Below are positions 1 to 14,579 of a stretch of DNA of 64,000 nt, piece after piece. Below the pieces are notes generated by a model that had not been told where the DNA came from, made no database searches, and worked only from the letters and a program-made list of their open reading frames with translations. The DNA comes from Hybos culiciformis (taxonomy: Eukaryota; Arthropoda; Insecta; Diptera; Hybotidae). The DNA lies in the NCBI GenBank assembly GCA_964007475.1, contig OZ023273.1, forward strand, positions 20,571,557 to 20,635,556, in the 5' to 3' direction. Every line of letters starts with the position of its first letter. The stretch's first letter is position 1. A program made the translations under genes and the position numbers.

Positions 1-3000
1 TCCTCAGAATTGTTTAAGATATTATCACCTCTAATTAGGTCATAATTTTTATAGTAGACTAAATAGTAGAGCAAAACTAAATACCTATATAATCTAACTT
101 TTCAGGATTCAATAATTATAACCTAGTTTTAGCCATAAAAATTTAGGGAAATGAGGAAGAGATCAAAAACAATTAGAATGATTTTATCTTAAATGAACAC
201 TCTATGCTGGTATCCATATAATATTTATACGTATTTAAATTATTTTTGTATCCACATACATATTGAATGTACATGTATATGAAGCAGAAATATTAGTCAG
301 TGAAAAAAGATTTATAGCTTTTTTAAAAGAAAAACTATAGGGCGCTAAGCATATACAAATTTTTATAGCATTTTTCATATTTTATGTTCATATTAAAAAT
401 ACTTATTTAAAGAACCAAGCAAACCAAATAATGATTTCAGAATCTGAATGTATATTTATAATGTTTTTAACTTTTACGTCATACTTGAAATTTAAGATTA
501 CTTAGAAATGATGAATATCTGTATACTACTACTAAATATTATTATTTGAACGCCGAAAATCTTTTCACAAATAGACATGTATTTCACAAATCATCAAAAA
601 AATATTAATTAAAGTCAAAGTTTTTGAAAAAAATTAATCAAATTTATGCATATAATTAGTGTTTTCCTCACATGTACGAATATAATTGAAGATAAATAAT
701 TAAATGGTATAGTAAGATCAATTTTATAAAAGCATGTCACTATAGTATACCTCTCATTGGTTTTTATAACATGTAAGACATGTATATGCTAGAACTAAAT
801 TATTATTATTTTTGCAAACAACAAAGACAGTGCGTCAGTAGCAAGGCGAGTGAATGTTGTAACGCTATTGTGTTTTCTATTTATTTATTTTTTTCAAATA
901 ACGTTTTTAAAAGTCAGAGTTTTGTACAATTTTTAATTTTACGGTTTACATAGCATTTAGAAGAGCGCTGAAAGTTATTTTCAAAACTAATTGCCACAAA
1001 TTGACAATACTTTTTCAAGAATTATAATCAAAAAACATTTATAGTAATTTTCTAAAAGCAATTATGCAGTCAAGGTTTATAAAGTTAAAACTATTATAAT
1101 AAGATAATTACTTTTCTCTAACAAGTTGTTTGTACTTGCCACATAAACCTTCAATTTATTTTTATCATCAAAGAAAGAACCAATTTTTTTGTTAGATCTT
1201 TAATTGCACTTTCAAGGTGAATATTCCGATTTGAGAAAAAAATTACATAATATTATATTTTTTATTTTTATTCAATTTTATTTTGAAAAATAAACCCCTT
1301 TTTATATTCAATATTTTGTCGTATAGAAATAATGTTGACAAGGTCAAAAACATAATTTATTACTTAAAATGCCTTTACCCTTTAATAGCGAAAAATCGAG
1401 AATAGGTAATGACTTTCTTGGAATAAAAAAAAAAAAAGTGTTAAAAAAATGTAATAAAATATTTGAACCAAAAATAAACACTTTTTTCCATAAATTTGTC
1501 TTTTTTTTTAAATGTGGGAAAGCAATAAAAACCAACCAAATTGTACCTAAAAGTATATTTATTTGCTTTAACAAAGATATTTTTTATCTTTAACATCATA
1601 TCCTTTAAGGATTTTAACTAAAATTCATTTTTTATTTAATGTAAAAGACAGCTTAAGTATTTTGCTTACTTGCTTGTAGTACTATATTAGTTTTATGACC
1701 TTAAGGGAAACTAAATTGAATATGTTCTCTTTTCAGGAATCAAGTGGTGATACGTTGTTCGAAAAACCGGAAAAAAAAGGTTTAAGTAAATAAATATAAA
1801 CACATATAAATAGACATGAAAAAGTTCCGAATCATTTAAAATCAATAAGACGGTCATATTTAACTAAAATTTATTAACCACTTTAAAAAGTACACTAAAA
1901 TATCTTGTCGTGTAAGTCAACGCTAAAATATTAAGGGGGTCAAATAAAGTATTAAAAACGTGAAGCTACAAATGCACTTGATTCTACTTTATCATAATTA
2001 TAAAAAGGTAGAAAATTGTTAGTTTTTCTTAATAGTTAAAAAAAAAACTCCTTAATGTGTTTAAGAAAATACTAAAAGCTACAATCAATAAAAAAAAAAC
2101 TTCTATTTATTTCCTATATCAATAAAAACTAATGTTTCCCTAAAATCTAAAAATTGAACTTTAATTCAAATGAGTTCTGTGTGTAACGTGGAAAAACCTT
2201 TGGCAAATTTTTTTTAAAAATATATTTTAGTATGTGTGTCAAGTTAAGTTTTCACTCAAAGGAGCACAAAAATATAAGGATGTAATAAAACTGTTCATAA
2301 AATGAGATAAGGACCTGATGGTACACTTAAACAATTGAAAGGGTTTTATGATCAATTTTGTGGAATATTTTTGAATTTTTTGATTTTAAATATTTCACAT
2401 ATCACATGTTACTTACATAATACATATATTTAAAAAAAAAACATTTTTTTTTCTTCTATTTTTCAATTTTCTGCTACTGAATTTTATTTAATTTAGAAAC
2501 ATATTGCATTTTTTTTTTAAATTTAATAAGAAATATAATCAAAACATGACAATTTTTTGTAGTAGGTATAATGCATTTTCACTTTTCAACATAAGGACTT
2601 TTATCGTTATAAATTTCTACTTCATTAAGAAAAATTGCATTATTTATAATGATCCCATATGTTATTTAATCTGCCTGTTAAGTTTGCAGATCTAAAACAT
2701 ATTATATAATTATATGGATACACAATATACACAAAATAATTATAATTTTGTTTTTCTTGGGGCCTATTTTTTAATGGGGCTCATAAATTGTTAGATGAAA
2801 CGGGGCATAATAAAAATTTACAATATTTAATGAATCTTGTTAACACCTATAGGAATACTTTCACAATAATGGAATATTTTCATTCATGTATAGGTAGGTA
2901 CCTATATATTGAAAATAGATATGGCGAAACCTTAAAAAAACATGAATGACAATAATTACAATCATAAGATATACTAAAATGATGATTATGACATGCATAT

Positions 3001-3340
3001 AATATATTAATGAAATTGAAATTGAATAATTAATTGCTCTATTAAAACTTAGTCGAAGCTTATATGAAATTAAAGTTATGGCTATAAATTATATGTCTGT
3101 CTTTGACAAAAATATGTATTGTGTTTATATTTTCAATGAAAACTTTTTTCAACAATTATTGTTTGAAAGGGTATTTTCCTTACAAATTATCTTTAATAAT
3201 TTATATAATTTTTCTACAAAAATTTACTATGTATATTAATCTTTGAAAAATAATCCAGAACTCGTTTTCCTTACTGCATGCATATATCTTCGATAAAAAA
3301 TTAACCAGAGTTTGAAATCGCTTCATAATTTCAGCAAAAA
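1..3340. other. AT-rich intergenic DNA, no gene found
   Basis: Open frames here are short and made of Phe/Lys/Asn/Ile codons, as expected by chance in this composition. A slightly more complex patch at about 815-875 contains GTGCGTCAGTAGCAAGGCG and could be a conserved non-coding element. There is no homeobox-like or other exon on either strand. If the Hox assignment of the window is right, this is the side facing abd-A, but no abd-A exon was recognised. Confidence 0.55.
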
Positions 3341-5086
3341 TCTATATATATAAAACCGAAGTTGTATGTTTGTATGTTTGTATGTTTGTCTGTTTGTCTG
3401 TTCCGAATAGGCTCCTAAACCGCTCAACCGATCGTTTTCAAACTTTCACCATGTCTTTGTGTCAGGTCGGGGGTCGTTATAGGCTATTTTAAAATTTGAT
3501 TGGCCTCCTACCCAGGGACCTCCCCCGGGGGCGGACTTCAAAAGTTCGTCCGATTTCCTTCAAATTTGGTACGTAAAAAGAGGAAGTGATTACACACAGA
3601 TTCCGTAACAAAAAAATTTGTTGACCTCTTCCCAGGAACCTCCTACCCAGGGACCTCCCATTGGGGCGGATTTTAAAAGTTCGTCCGATTTCATTCAAAT
3701 TTGGTATGTAAAAAGAAGACCTGATTACACACAAATTCCGTAACAAAAAATTTGTTGACCTCCGACCCAGGGACCTCCTACCCAAACACGGACTTCAAAA
3801 GTTCGTCCGATTTCATTCAAATTTGGTATGTAAAAAGAGGAGCTGATTACACACAAATTTCGTAACAAAAAATTTATTGACCTCCTACCCAGGGACCTCC
3901 TACCCAGAAACCCCTTGGGGGCGGACTTTAAAAGTTCGTCAGATTCCATTTAAATTTAGTATGTAAAAAGAAGAACTGATTACACACAAATTTCTTAACA
4001 AAAAATTTATTGACTTCCCCTGGGGGCGGACTGCAAAAGTTCGTCCGATTTAATTCAAATTTGTTGACCTCCTACCATAGGGACCTCCCCTCGGGGCGGA
4101 CTTCAAAAGTTCGTCCGATTTGATTCAAATTTGGTACGTAAGAAGAGGAACTGCTTACACACAAATTTCGTGATAAAAAATTTGTTGACCTCCTACCCAG
4201 GGACCCCTCGGGACGGACTTTCAAAGTTTGTCCGATTTCGTTCAAATTTGGTATGTAAAAAGAGGAACTGATTACACACAACTTTCGTAACAAAAAATTT
4301 GTTGAACTCCTTCACAGGGACCTACCTGGGGGCGGACTTTAAGAGTTCGTCCGATTTCATTAAAATTTGGTAATTAAGAAGAGGAAATAATTACACACGA
4401 ATTTCGTAACAAAAAATTTGTTGACCTCCCACTCAGCGACCTCCCCGGGGGCGGATTTCAAAAGTTCGTGCGATTTCATTCAAATTTGGTATGTAAAAAG
4501 AGGAATTGATCACACACAAATTTTTTAACAAAAAATTTATTGACCTCCTAGGGGAGGAATCCAAAAGTTTGTCCGATTTCATTTAAATTTGGTATATAAA
4601 AATGATTAAACACACGAATTTTGTAACACAAAATTTGGCTCCCTCTTTTAAGGGGGCCTCATCGAATATATAGAAAGCAATTTCTTTATTACTAATAACT
4701 ACAAAATATTAAAAACTAAACCACTACACCGTCTTTTTGTCTCGGAGTCGTTTTAGGCTATTTTAAAATTTGAATGGCACCCTACGCAGAAACCCCTCCC
4801 GGGGAGGACTGCCAAAATTCTTCCAATTTTATTCAAATTTGATTCATAAAAAGAGGAAATGGATAAAAACACAAATTTGGTTTGGTTTGGAAACCTGTTT
4901 AAGGCAAGGATATCATTCGATTTCATAAATATAAGTGTTGAATAAGTAGAAATGATAAATATTAATTCTTCTTAGATATTTTCCCAAATTTATAAAATAA
5001 TAGCTCCTATAATTGTTAATCAATCTGACAACAAAAATTTCACTTAAAACGTGTGTTTCACAACAACGTGTGTGCGGGTACAGCTA
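3341..5086 (+). mobile_element. Non-autonomous Helitron-like element with internal tandem array
   Basis: The left end starts TCTATATATATAAAA, followed by a TGTATGTTTG/TCTGTTTG run and a block reading GGCTCCTAAACCGCTCAACC at 3,410-3,429. This 5' architecture is widespread in insect Helitron/Helentron-derived repeats. The right end, CGTGTGTGCGGGTACAGCTA at 5,067-5,086, resembles a Helitron 3' terminus, though the last base fits CTRR imperfectly. The middle is a tandem array (listed separately). A second copy of the GTCG..TTTAGGCTATTTTAAAATTTGA segment begins at about 4,741, suggesting internal duplication or two fused copies. No transposase or helicase frame is present. The repeat nature is clear; the family name and exact ends are inferred. 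Confidence 0.6.
3490..4650. repeat. Minisatellite array of about 10 diverged units
   Basis: The motif AAAAGTTCGTCCGATTT recurs with GTTCGTCCG or a variant at 3,545, 3,679, 3,801, 3,934, 4,039, 4,109, 4,226, 4,345, 4,464 and 4,567. Spacing is mostly 103-134 bp, with one short 70-bp unit. Each unit continues with CAAATTTGGTATGTAAAAAG, a GATTACACACAAATT block, AAAAAATTTGTTGACCTCC and ACCCAGGGACCTCC. It is much richer in G+C than its surroundings. Minus-strand open frames of 73-98 codons rich in GRRSLGRRS are repeat translations, not genes. A degraded unit sits at about 4,741-4,880. Confidence 0.92.
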
Positions 5087-8000
5087 TTAATTTATATATT
5101 ACAGATAGTCAATTTTCCTCATTATTTCTTAAGTAATTTTATTTTATTAATTAATTTATTTTATTAGTTAATTTATTCAACTAAAAATATAAATATCACA
5201 TAAATATCTAATGGTTTGTATTATCAATTATTAATAGAAAATATTACCGAAGGTTCGGGGCCGAAAAAAAAAAACATTATGGTTATTCGTGGTGCCGTCT
5301 AACAATAAAATTTAAGAACCACTGATGGCATATAATTTTTTTTATATTTTAAATCAAAACTTCTTAATACTATACATAATATTCTGATATTTGAATTGCA
5401 CACTGTATAAAATGTTATATCAAAAAAAATTTACCCTAATTGGCATTTATAAGAAAATTATTTTAAAAAAAAAATAATTTTTTTCTTTTGGGATAAGTAT
5501 ATGAATAGAAATCACGTGTGGTGGTGTTCATAATTCAATTTAGTACTGTAATAAAAAAAAAAAATTTTTTTTTTACTATCAATAAAATGGCACTTAAATT
5601 ATCATAAAAAAATAATTATGCAATAATATAATATCAAAAAATGAAACAAAAACAAAAGTTTATTTAAAAATAAAAAAAACAAATGAAAAAGAAATGAAAT
5701 GAAAATAAAACTAAAATAACACAGAGTCAAATAAAAATAAACCGAAAAAATATACTTTTTTTTTTCTTAAATGGTTAGTTCTCATAATAAAAAAAAAAAA
5801 AAACACCGTGATGGCATATGTTTTTTTAAACCATTTCTTTGTTTTTCCTGAATTTTTTTTTTTTTTTTTATTATTTTGAAAGGGGAAATATTTTATTATA
5901 TTTTTGATATAATTTAAGTCTGATTAAATCTGACACAGTTTTTGTTGTTGCCTCAAAACATTTTGATTTTTTATTTTTTATTTTTTTTCTTACAATAGTC
6001 AACCATAGAAATCATAAAAAAAAATTTTAATGGCATCATCATACATTGACTTGAAGTCAATTTTACTATTTTTGTATATTTATTAGTTTTTAATTATACA
6101 TTAAAAATTATTTTCATATTCGGATAAAATCTGGAAAGATATTAAAATAATTTTTTGTAAAATATTCTAAATTTTGTAAAATCAATTGAGAATATTTTGA
6201 TTAGGAAAATAATATTTTTTGTTAAAAAATGTCAAACATCATATTGGATTAAAAATAGAATAAAAAAAAAACATGTAAAATTTTAATGAAATATAAAAAT
6301 TTTTGTTCTTGTATGCTACCTCTTGAAGCTGAGAAATCTCTCAATTCAAATATTTTAACAAAACCATTTAAATATAGATTTCTCTGAATAAAAAAAAAAT
6401 AGGAAAAATAATATTGTGAATATATACCAAAATAAAATTAAATGTATAGCTTGTATGTCAAAAGTTCATTAATTGATATGCTAGCCTTATAAACCTAATA
6501 AAAGAAACAGTTAATAATTGCATATTAAAATTACATGTTAAAAGATATTTTCAATTTGTTATTAAACATAACATTTAATCAATTAAAATTATTCTCGAAC
6601 ATTATACAATATACTCATTTAAAAATTAATTTGACGATAAAAAATAATATACGTGTGTATAGTGTAGTCAGCAAGTTTTACACAATTGTACATACATACA
6701 CATAACTTTATTCTGTTCACCTCTAGTTTTCCATTTTAAGAGTTTTATTTTATTCCATTACAATATTACTGTTGAATCAATTTTTAAGCTTTTTTAATAT
6801 AATGGCCGTGCATTTTATTTCATTTTATTTATTTTTTTTTACTTTTTCAATCATAAATGCAGGGAACAAAAATCAATGAATTTTATTTAGGACGTTAAAT
6901 GTAAAGTCGAGAGTGTCATATAAAATGCTAAATTATATGTTTGTATATATTTGTACTTTTTATATATGAACATTTTAATGACTTAACAATAAAATAATAT
7001 TTTTTATATAAAAACCTACTATTATATTTGTTCAAATAATTTAACCTTTTTATGACTATAATCATTATTTTTGCATTTTTATTAATTTCTCTTACATATA
7101 TATTTCTTATAGCATCCATAAAATTAATGTACATACATAAGTATGAATAAAGATATATTAAATACATGTTTAATATACATACATGTAATAATATGTAAAT
7201 ATGTAATGAAATAAACTTATTTTTACCCCAAAGATTACGTACTTGATCAATAAAGTATTGAACATTTTTACATATACACATTATGTATATATATAATATT
7301 TACACTGTCACCATGAACGTCAATAAATTTTTGAGAATAAGATTGTTTGGCAAAAATTTTTTATATACATATATTCATAACAATATATTAAAGAAATTTA
7401 TGTAGATCTATAAATATTGTGTATGTATTATATGTATAGGTATCTAAGAATTCAAGATATTTTCTATGTACTCATCATAATGTGATATGGCACGCTTTAT
7501 TCTTATTGTCATAATAAAAATATACACAACACATGAAATTTAACAATAAAAATCGATTTCTTATTGACATTTGATTAAAATGAGAATATTCAAAAGAATA
7601 AAAATACTTATTTTAGTATAATTTCATCAGACTAAAGATTAATTTATATTATTGAAAATATAATTAAAAAGGACCCATTCTTTTATTTTTATTGCCATTG
7701 AAAGCATCCAACAATGAGGGAATAATGTTCATAAGTGACTATCAAACATAGTTAGAACAGCATTATAATAAAAATTTATTTTTAAAAAAAATAGATACAG
7801 AACGGAAAACTAAGCTTGTAGTGGGTCAATTTGCTGAACTATAAGTAAATGCTTAAGTTCTTTACAGACAAAATTATTAAAAGCTAATTATGTTAAGAAA
7901 ATACCGATTAAAAACTTTAATTCTTGACAACTTAAAGATCATGACTGTATATACATTATACATGTACCAAAGAAAAGAAAAGATTTGTGACAACAAATAT

Positions 8001-11000
8001 ATAATGAACTAAATTGATATACATATACCTCAAAATATAATAGAAAAATGTAATCAAAAATTATACATCAAATATACTATTTCCAATATAATACAGTTAA
8101 ATAAATTATAAATATTGTAATTTATAAGATTATAACTAATTTATTAAATTAAAAATGCATTAGAGTTATTTTTTCAAACTAGATCTTCAACTTTTGGAAA
8201 ATTATGGATAATATATTTTATGCCTTTATCTATACATAAAATATAAGCATATATATATCCACATTAATATAATAAATAAAATGTCTTCTTTTTTTCCTTT
8301 GAAAACCCAATATGCTAATTAGTTAAATGAATTAAATGCCGTATAACATGAAAATTCAAACTATCGTAGATCTGCCATTTATTTACAAAACCTCTTGTAT
8401 CGAAAAAAGATTTAAAACATAACGAATATATTTCCCGAAATAAGTTCCACATATTTCTAAATTATTAAAATTTTCAATTATAATATTTCTAAAATATAAT
8501 CTGAATATGTGAGCAAATGAGGATTAAGTTAAATTAAATTTATTTAAAGCATAAACGCGCAGAGAAACAGACAATCTATATTAAGAAAGAGTAACATGAT
8601 TTTTACAAGCTCGATAAAAATTGGAATACATCATTGCTTCGTCAGTTCAGCATTGTTTGCAGTAGAATAATACCGTGGTATTAAGTAAGAAAATGTTCAG
8701 TTTATTTTACAAGCCACGGACAAGAATGTTCTGAACACGATAAATTAAATAGTAAGTTTAACATACATTGATATAAGAATTCGAATAGATTATTTTTCAA
8801 ACTGAGTTGATAAGTTTTGTATGTCGCAAAGAGAAATATTTAGGTTCATATGAAAAAAAACAATATTGAAAGATATATTTTTAATTTATTAAAACTAAAA
8901 TAGGGCCGTATTTTAGATTTCTTTATTATTAATTTTAATCTTAATACAAGCCAGCATTTAATTTGAAATAGCGAAATTAAGAGAGTCTATATATAATACT
9001 TACAATTATTTTGTGTCAAAATATTTAAATTTTTCAGTTTCTGCATACTAAGTATATGATTTAATCAAAAGAAAGTTTTGTTAACTTATTTAGATGTTCA
9101 GTTCACCAATATTTTTAAGCTGCTACTTTTCTGAATGTTTTATTAAGTTACTTACATGAAAATTATATACTCACATCAATCAGAAAAATCAAATATCTAC
9201 CACAAATCATATCCAGAATTCTACATTAATTAAATTGTTTTTTTTTTGTTTTTTAATAATTACCTACGAAAAATCAAAGAAATAGAACTATTATAACAAT
9301 TAGATAGATTTATCTAAAGGTACTTTATTTACAAAATATAAGAAAAATATTAGATAAATGCATAAAATAAAAATATGGTTGCGTTTATTTGCAACCACAC
9401 ACAATCTTGCAGTTTATGTTTTTTTGTTAAATAAACTAAAATCTTTGAATCTTTTAAAATCGATAAAATTTCTTATTTTCTCATCTTCGTTGTAAGTTCA
9501 AGTTATTTGTAAATATTACATTCTATATTATAAAGTCTCCAGGAAATGTGTCACATCAAACATCCGCTGTTCTTGAACATTATTTAAAAGTAACTCTCTT
9601 CATAATAAATGTCAGATTTAATTTTAATTATGATTGCACGTTATTTGCGCAAAAGTTTAGAATAAAATTATTTGCAAACATTATCCCAACAATGTAAGCA
9701 AAAAAAATTTTTTTTTTTTAAATAATAATGATAATTTAAGGTCGTTTATAATAATTTTGTTTAATTTAAGAACAAAAAAAAATAAAAATAAATAAATAAA
9801 TATAAATTGTTTTACTTAAATTTCATGATCACGTACAGAGGTAATTTTTATTTTAAGCTTGTTAATTATGTGTTAGGTTATGTAAAATGGTTATTTTTAC
9901 GAATTTTAATATGTTGTTGTGGTAACTTTTTAAAGGCACACATAAACGTTAAATAAAAATTAAAAAAAAAATATATTTTGTCTATTGAATAAATTATTTT
10001 TGAATAATAGAAGTAAATAAAATACACTGTAATGTTGATTGTAAGATTAATAAATTATATGGTTATAATAATTTTAAAAATAATAATAAATATAAATAAA
10101 GACCTATAATAATAAAGTTGCACGAAATCTCCTGTGGGCGTATAAAAAATTCCTGTTTTTTTTTTTGTTTGTTAATTTAAATTTTTGTTGCAATTTGATA
10201 TTCTGTTTTTTTGTTTAACATAATTATGTTTTGTTATTAGTTCACATAAATTTTGATTCAGTATTTTCAATTGACAGATTTTCAATAAAGGTTTCACGAT
10301 TAAAGTTCCTCTATACATATAAAACTTGATCAGAAAAAACTGTATGTTTTAATTTAAAATAAATCTAATAAAAATAAAATTAATGATACTTTCTATAAAA
10401 GGTACCATTAAGTTATAGAAATACTCGAGTTATGTTTGTAATTTAAACTTTATTTTTAACAATTTTATTTCTCTTAACACCTGTGAATTGTGAGTTTATT
10501 AAAACTGTCATTTATGCTATGAAAATTCATAATTTTACATCATTGGAATTGTTAGGTTAAATGTATATTTTTGATTTGATTTTTATTGATCCATTATAAA
10601 TAACATAATTCATTAAAAGCAATTTAAATTAAGAATTAATATCTAAATAATTAATTAAATACATAATATACATTCTTAAGTAAAAATGTTTTGTTTGGAT
10701 ACAATAAAATTACGATAGCTCTGTAGTAAAAAAAAAATACTAGTGGCGAGTATCGACTAAAAAAAAATAAAGAAATTTAACATAAATAATGTTGAGTTTA
10801 ATAATTCATTGGTTTTTTACATCTGTAATTCTTGAGTATAATTAATATCTATAATACAATATATTTCTTGTGAAAAAGTTAATTAAATGAAAATATTCTC
10901 TTATATAGCAATGAGGTCCTTGAAACAAAAACTGATTTAAAAGAAATTGTAAGCTGTTGTTGTTATCTTGTTCAATCCTAAAAGTAAAATGAAAGTTGTA

Positions 11001-13600
11001 AAGCGCTGATGTTAATACTGGGGGTGTTACGAAAATAATCGTACACATAACGTAGCAAATTAACACAAAATTTTTAAGGCCATTAAAATGTAATAAATTT
11101 TATTTTTAAAAATTAAAAATTTGTCCTAATCATATGTTGAAAGTTTTAAATATTTCTGATCCACAATATGCAATTTTAATTGTACATTGTAGCAAAAAGT
11201 TAGAGAACAATATTTATTACATAACATTTTAAGTGTTATGTGCATAAAAAATTGTTTGGAAGAAGCGCGATCCAAATTGAAAAAATATACTTTTATTTGA
11301 GTTTGAATTGATTTCGGATAAAAACTGCAACACAAAAGTCAGAAAACAAAATAAAATGAAAATGGCAATGACTTCATTGGTCAAACAATCAATAAGGCCA
11401 AAGACAGACAGAAAAAATTACTATAATTTAACATTTACTTACTTGGAAACTATTTTTCTTAAAATTTTATATAATTTTTTTTTAAAATACAAAAAGTCAT
11501 TTATTGTGCATTTTAAATTTTTTCATTTTCTTTTTTTAAAAAAAAAATTATGCAAACTCATGAATTTTGTTTGTTAATATTCTTTTAAAGTTCATTTTTT
11601 TGATAATTTAATAAATAATAATAGATTTTTGAATATTTTATACAACAATTTTGCACTTGTTAAAAATTCGAAATTATTATTATTTTTTGTTTTCATTTTG
11701 TCTTTGAATATTTTTTTTTTTTATTCATCATCTAAGTTCAAATGAATAATAAAACATGGATTTGCATAAAATATGTAGGTTTGAAGATGCTGAAAAAGCA
11801 ATCTACATTTTTCTTATTAACAAAGAGAAGGTTTTATGAAGATTTTGAGGACTTGGCATTGTCACAATGACAACTTTTAAGTGAAATCATTGCATTGCTA
11901 CGGAATTTCAGTTCGTAAACATATTTAATCCTTTTTCCAAGCATTATTAATATAATTGCACTAATAATCGTTAATGAAATATGTTCCTTATACTAAGCTT
12001 AACTATAAAATGAGCTTTTCCAGCTCAAAACCAATTTAAAATTAGTAAAGTATTATGATTACATTTTCGAAGAACTTTTGGGGTTACAATTTCAATAATC
12101 AATACCAAAATTTGAACCAGATTAATTAATACAGTGATGAGGAAATTAGAACAATGGAGTTAAGATTTATTTTTCATTAATTTTATTATGCGGGGTAAAA
12201 ATATTTAGATTTTCCTAAACTTACTTTCAGTCCATCGGAAACACTTCATCCTTACTATTTTCTTTATAAGGTTTAAGTAAATGCTACTGGATTAATTTTG
12301 ATGTGGTTTTCAGCAGTATTTAAATTAGGTGAAAGTTTAAGAGCCTGATGGGGTAGAATACTGTCAAACTTATCGCAACATATATATTGCAAAAAACGAA
12401 AAACCTAGATAAAATTCAATAAAATTTAAGACAAACCTGGCGAAGCTGGGGTAGATTTTTAGATTAAAATAAAACAAACATAAAACAAATTTAGTAATTA
12501 AGTTTTTTATAAAATTACCAACAAATCATTCTTTACTAAATTTACATTAAATAAAGATGAATAATTATATAAATATCGTTTCATCACCCGACGGTTTTTT
12601 TTTATTAAAATATCTCAAAGCTACAAAAACAAAATTTTATTACTCTTAAATTGGCTGACAGCTTTATTTCAAAACTTTTTATTCAGTTTTCGTTATTTTT
12701 ACTCCAGTTAGGAGAAAATTAACGATCATGAAGAAAAAAGACAGCACGACTTCACTTATAATGTAGTTTAAAATTTGTAGCAAAAAATTACAAATGTACA
12801 AATAATGTTTTTACATTAATTGTTTTAATACACATAATAAGAATAATATAATGCTGAATTTCTTTTAATGCTAAGTTTCCGCAAATTTATTAAATAAAAC
12901 TAATATGTTAGTTAAATATTTTTAACCTTATAAAGGTTTATATCAAGTAAACTAAACCTTGGCAAAAAATTATCTAAAATTCTTGTTGTCAATAGATATA
13001 TCCAGGAAAAAAAAAATCAAATTAAGTCTAAAGTTTAGTCTTAAGGTGGTGTTGTTAACTCAATATTGATGCGAGCACTTTGTTTGCATTATTTTAACAA
13101 TATTTAAGATCACAGCTCAATAAAGACCTCCAATCGGTAAAGTCGAAGATTTATAACATAAAAATATGTTTTCTTAATCTCAACAAAGTTGAACGATCAA
13201 AAATTAATATATTTCTATGAATAAACTAAATAATTATATTTGTTATAAATATTTTTAATCCAAAACAAGTTCGATAAAAATATGCCGAATTTATATATTA
13301 AAAAAAAAAAACAAAAAAAAAATTCAATAAAATATCAAATTTGCAGGTGTCTTAAATTATTATTTTTATTGTTCTTAATTAAAGAAATTTTGATATTCAT
13401 CTCAAATTTTGAATATTAAGTAACAAAACAAATAAAAGTTTTTTTTTTCCTTCTTTTTTTTTTTTTTTGGCAACAAAACACATTTTACTCAAAATTCAAA
13501 TTTTCAGGCAAAAAAAAATTATACAAAAAATGTTATGTATAGTATGTATATGTAAAAAAAAAAGTTGTTTTTTTTTTATTTAAATATGTTTAAAAAAAAA
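5087..13600. other. Long AT desert, no gene found
   Basis: This stretch is dominated by A/T words, poly-A/T tracts and TATGTA/TACATA microsatellite. The longest open frame (117 codons, minus strand, 6,928-7,281) is a low-complexity Ile/Tyr/Asn/Lys frame over microsatellite-like DNA and is not credible as a gene. GCCATHWY-type words occur singly at about 5,812 and 6,811 on the minus strand, within what chance allows. No RNA gene, repeat element end or splice-flanked exon was recognised. Confidence 0.5.
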
Positions 13601-13655
13601 AATTATAAAACTTGTAAAAATTCTATAAATTCAATTAAATTATGGAATAAAATTT

Positions 13656-13800
13656 TATGTTTTTCTTCCTACACCCTCTTTGGTAGGAAATTCCGGCTCA
13701 AATGTTGTCATGTTGCAACACTATTCTCTCTTCCATTTCATATTTTATTTTTTAAATATATCCATCACTTTCATTCAAAATGGCTTCCCTAATGATTCTT
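13656..13800. promoter_or_regulatory. Complex non-coding island (candidate regulatory element)
   Basis: A 145-bp stretch of mixed sequence stands out from flanking poly-A/T. It contains TTCCTACACC..GGTAGGAA, an imperfect inverted repeat at its start, then ATGTTGTCATGTTGCAACAC, a CTCTC (GAGAG) word and, at the right end, AAAATGGC. On the minus strand this last word reads GCCATTTT, which fits the Pleiohomeotic consensus GCCATHWY. A short frame crosses it, but it begins and ends in homopolymer. Regulatory function is inferred from composition and from the likely Hox-cluster location only. Confidence 0.3.
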
Positions 13801-14579
13801 CTTATTTTTTTTTCATTTTTTTTTATTAATTATTTTCTCAGGCATTTGTATTTTCACTCAAAAATATTCTTTAAAAATGATTTAATATAAAGTCATTATA
13901 ATGATTTTTCATTAAATGTATTAAATTTTTTTAACAAGGTTATAAGAAAACAAATATAATTAGCAAGGTTTAAAAACTAATTTATCAGTAATGCAGAATT
14001 TTATTGATTTTATTGATATTTCGTATACAATTTACATATCTTAATCCAATATTTTTTAAGTCTGAACCCTTCCCATTAATTTTTCTTTGAAATTAATTTA
14101 AAATTGGTTATAAATCTTATTAAAGTCATAAATAAAATTATATATTAAGTTTTCACATTTTTTTTTCAACATTTTTACATTTTCCTTACATTATATAATT
14201 ATCTCACTTCAACGGAGCCTTGATGCAACTGAAAATATTCTGAAATATCAACTAAAAATAAAACAATTTTTATATTAACAAACTAAAGATTGAGTAAAAA
14301 CAAAATCAAAATATGAAAATAGAGTGTCTCTATATTATCTGAAACGCACTTTAAGTCCCAATCTGAAGAATTTTAGTTGCTAGTTTTGATTTCAAATTTA
14401 TTCCTGCAGTATGTATTTCTAAATGTAATATTTGACCTATTATAATTATATTAAATAAAAAACAAAGTGAAAATTTTTTATACAAAATAAAATTTCAAAA
14501 TTGTACTTAAAACAAATCTAAAATGAATTAATAATTTTTGAGTTAACTTTTAAAATTATATTTTAGCTTTTATGATGGT

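Noticed and set aside
3489..4293. Three minus-strand frames of 73-98 codons with repeated GRRSLGRRS-like residues
   Set aside because: They are translations of the minisatellite units inside the Helitron-like element; frame and sequence follow the DNA repeat, not a gene.
6928..7281. 117-codon minus-strand frame
   Set aside because: Low-complexity Ile/Tyr/Asn/Lys over TATGTA-type DNA. By rough estimate a frame this long is not surprising in 64 kb at this composition, and no domain is visible.
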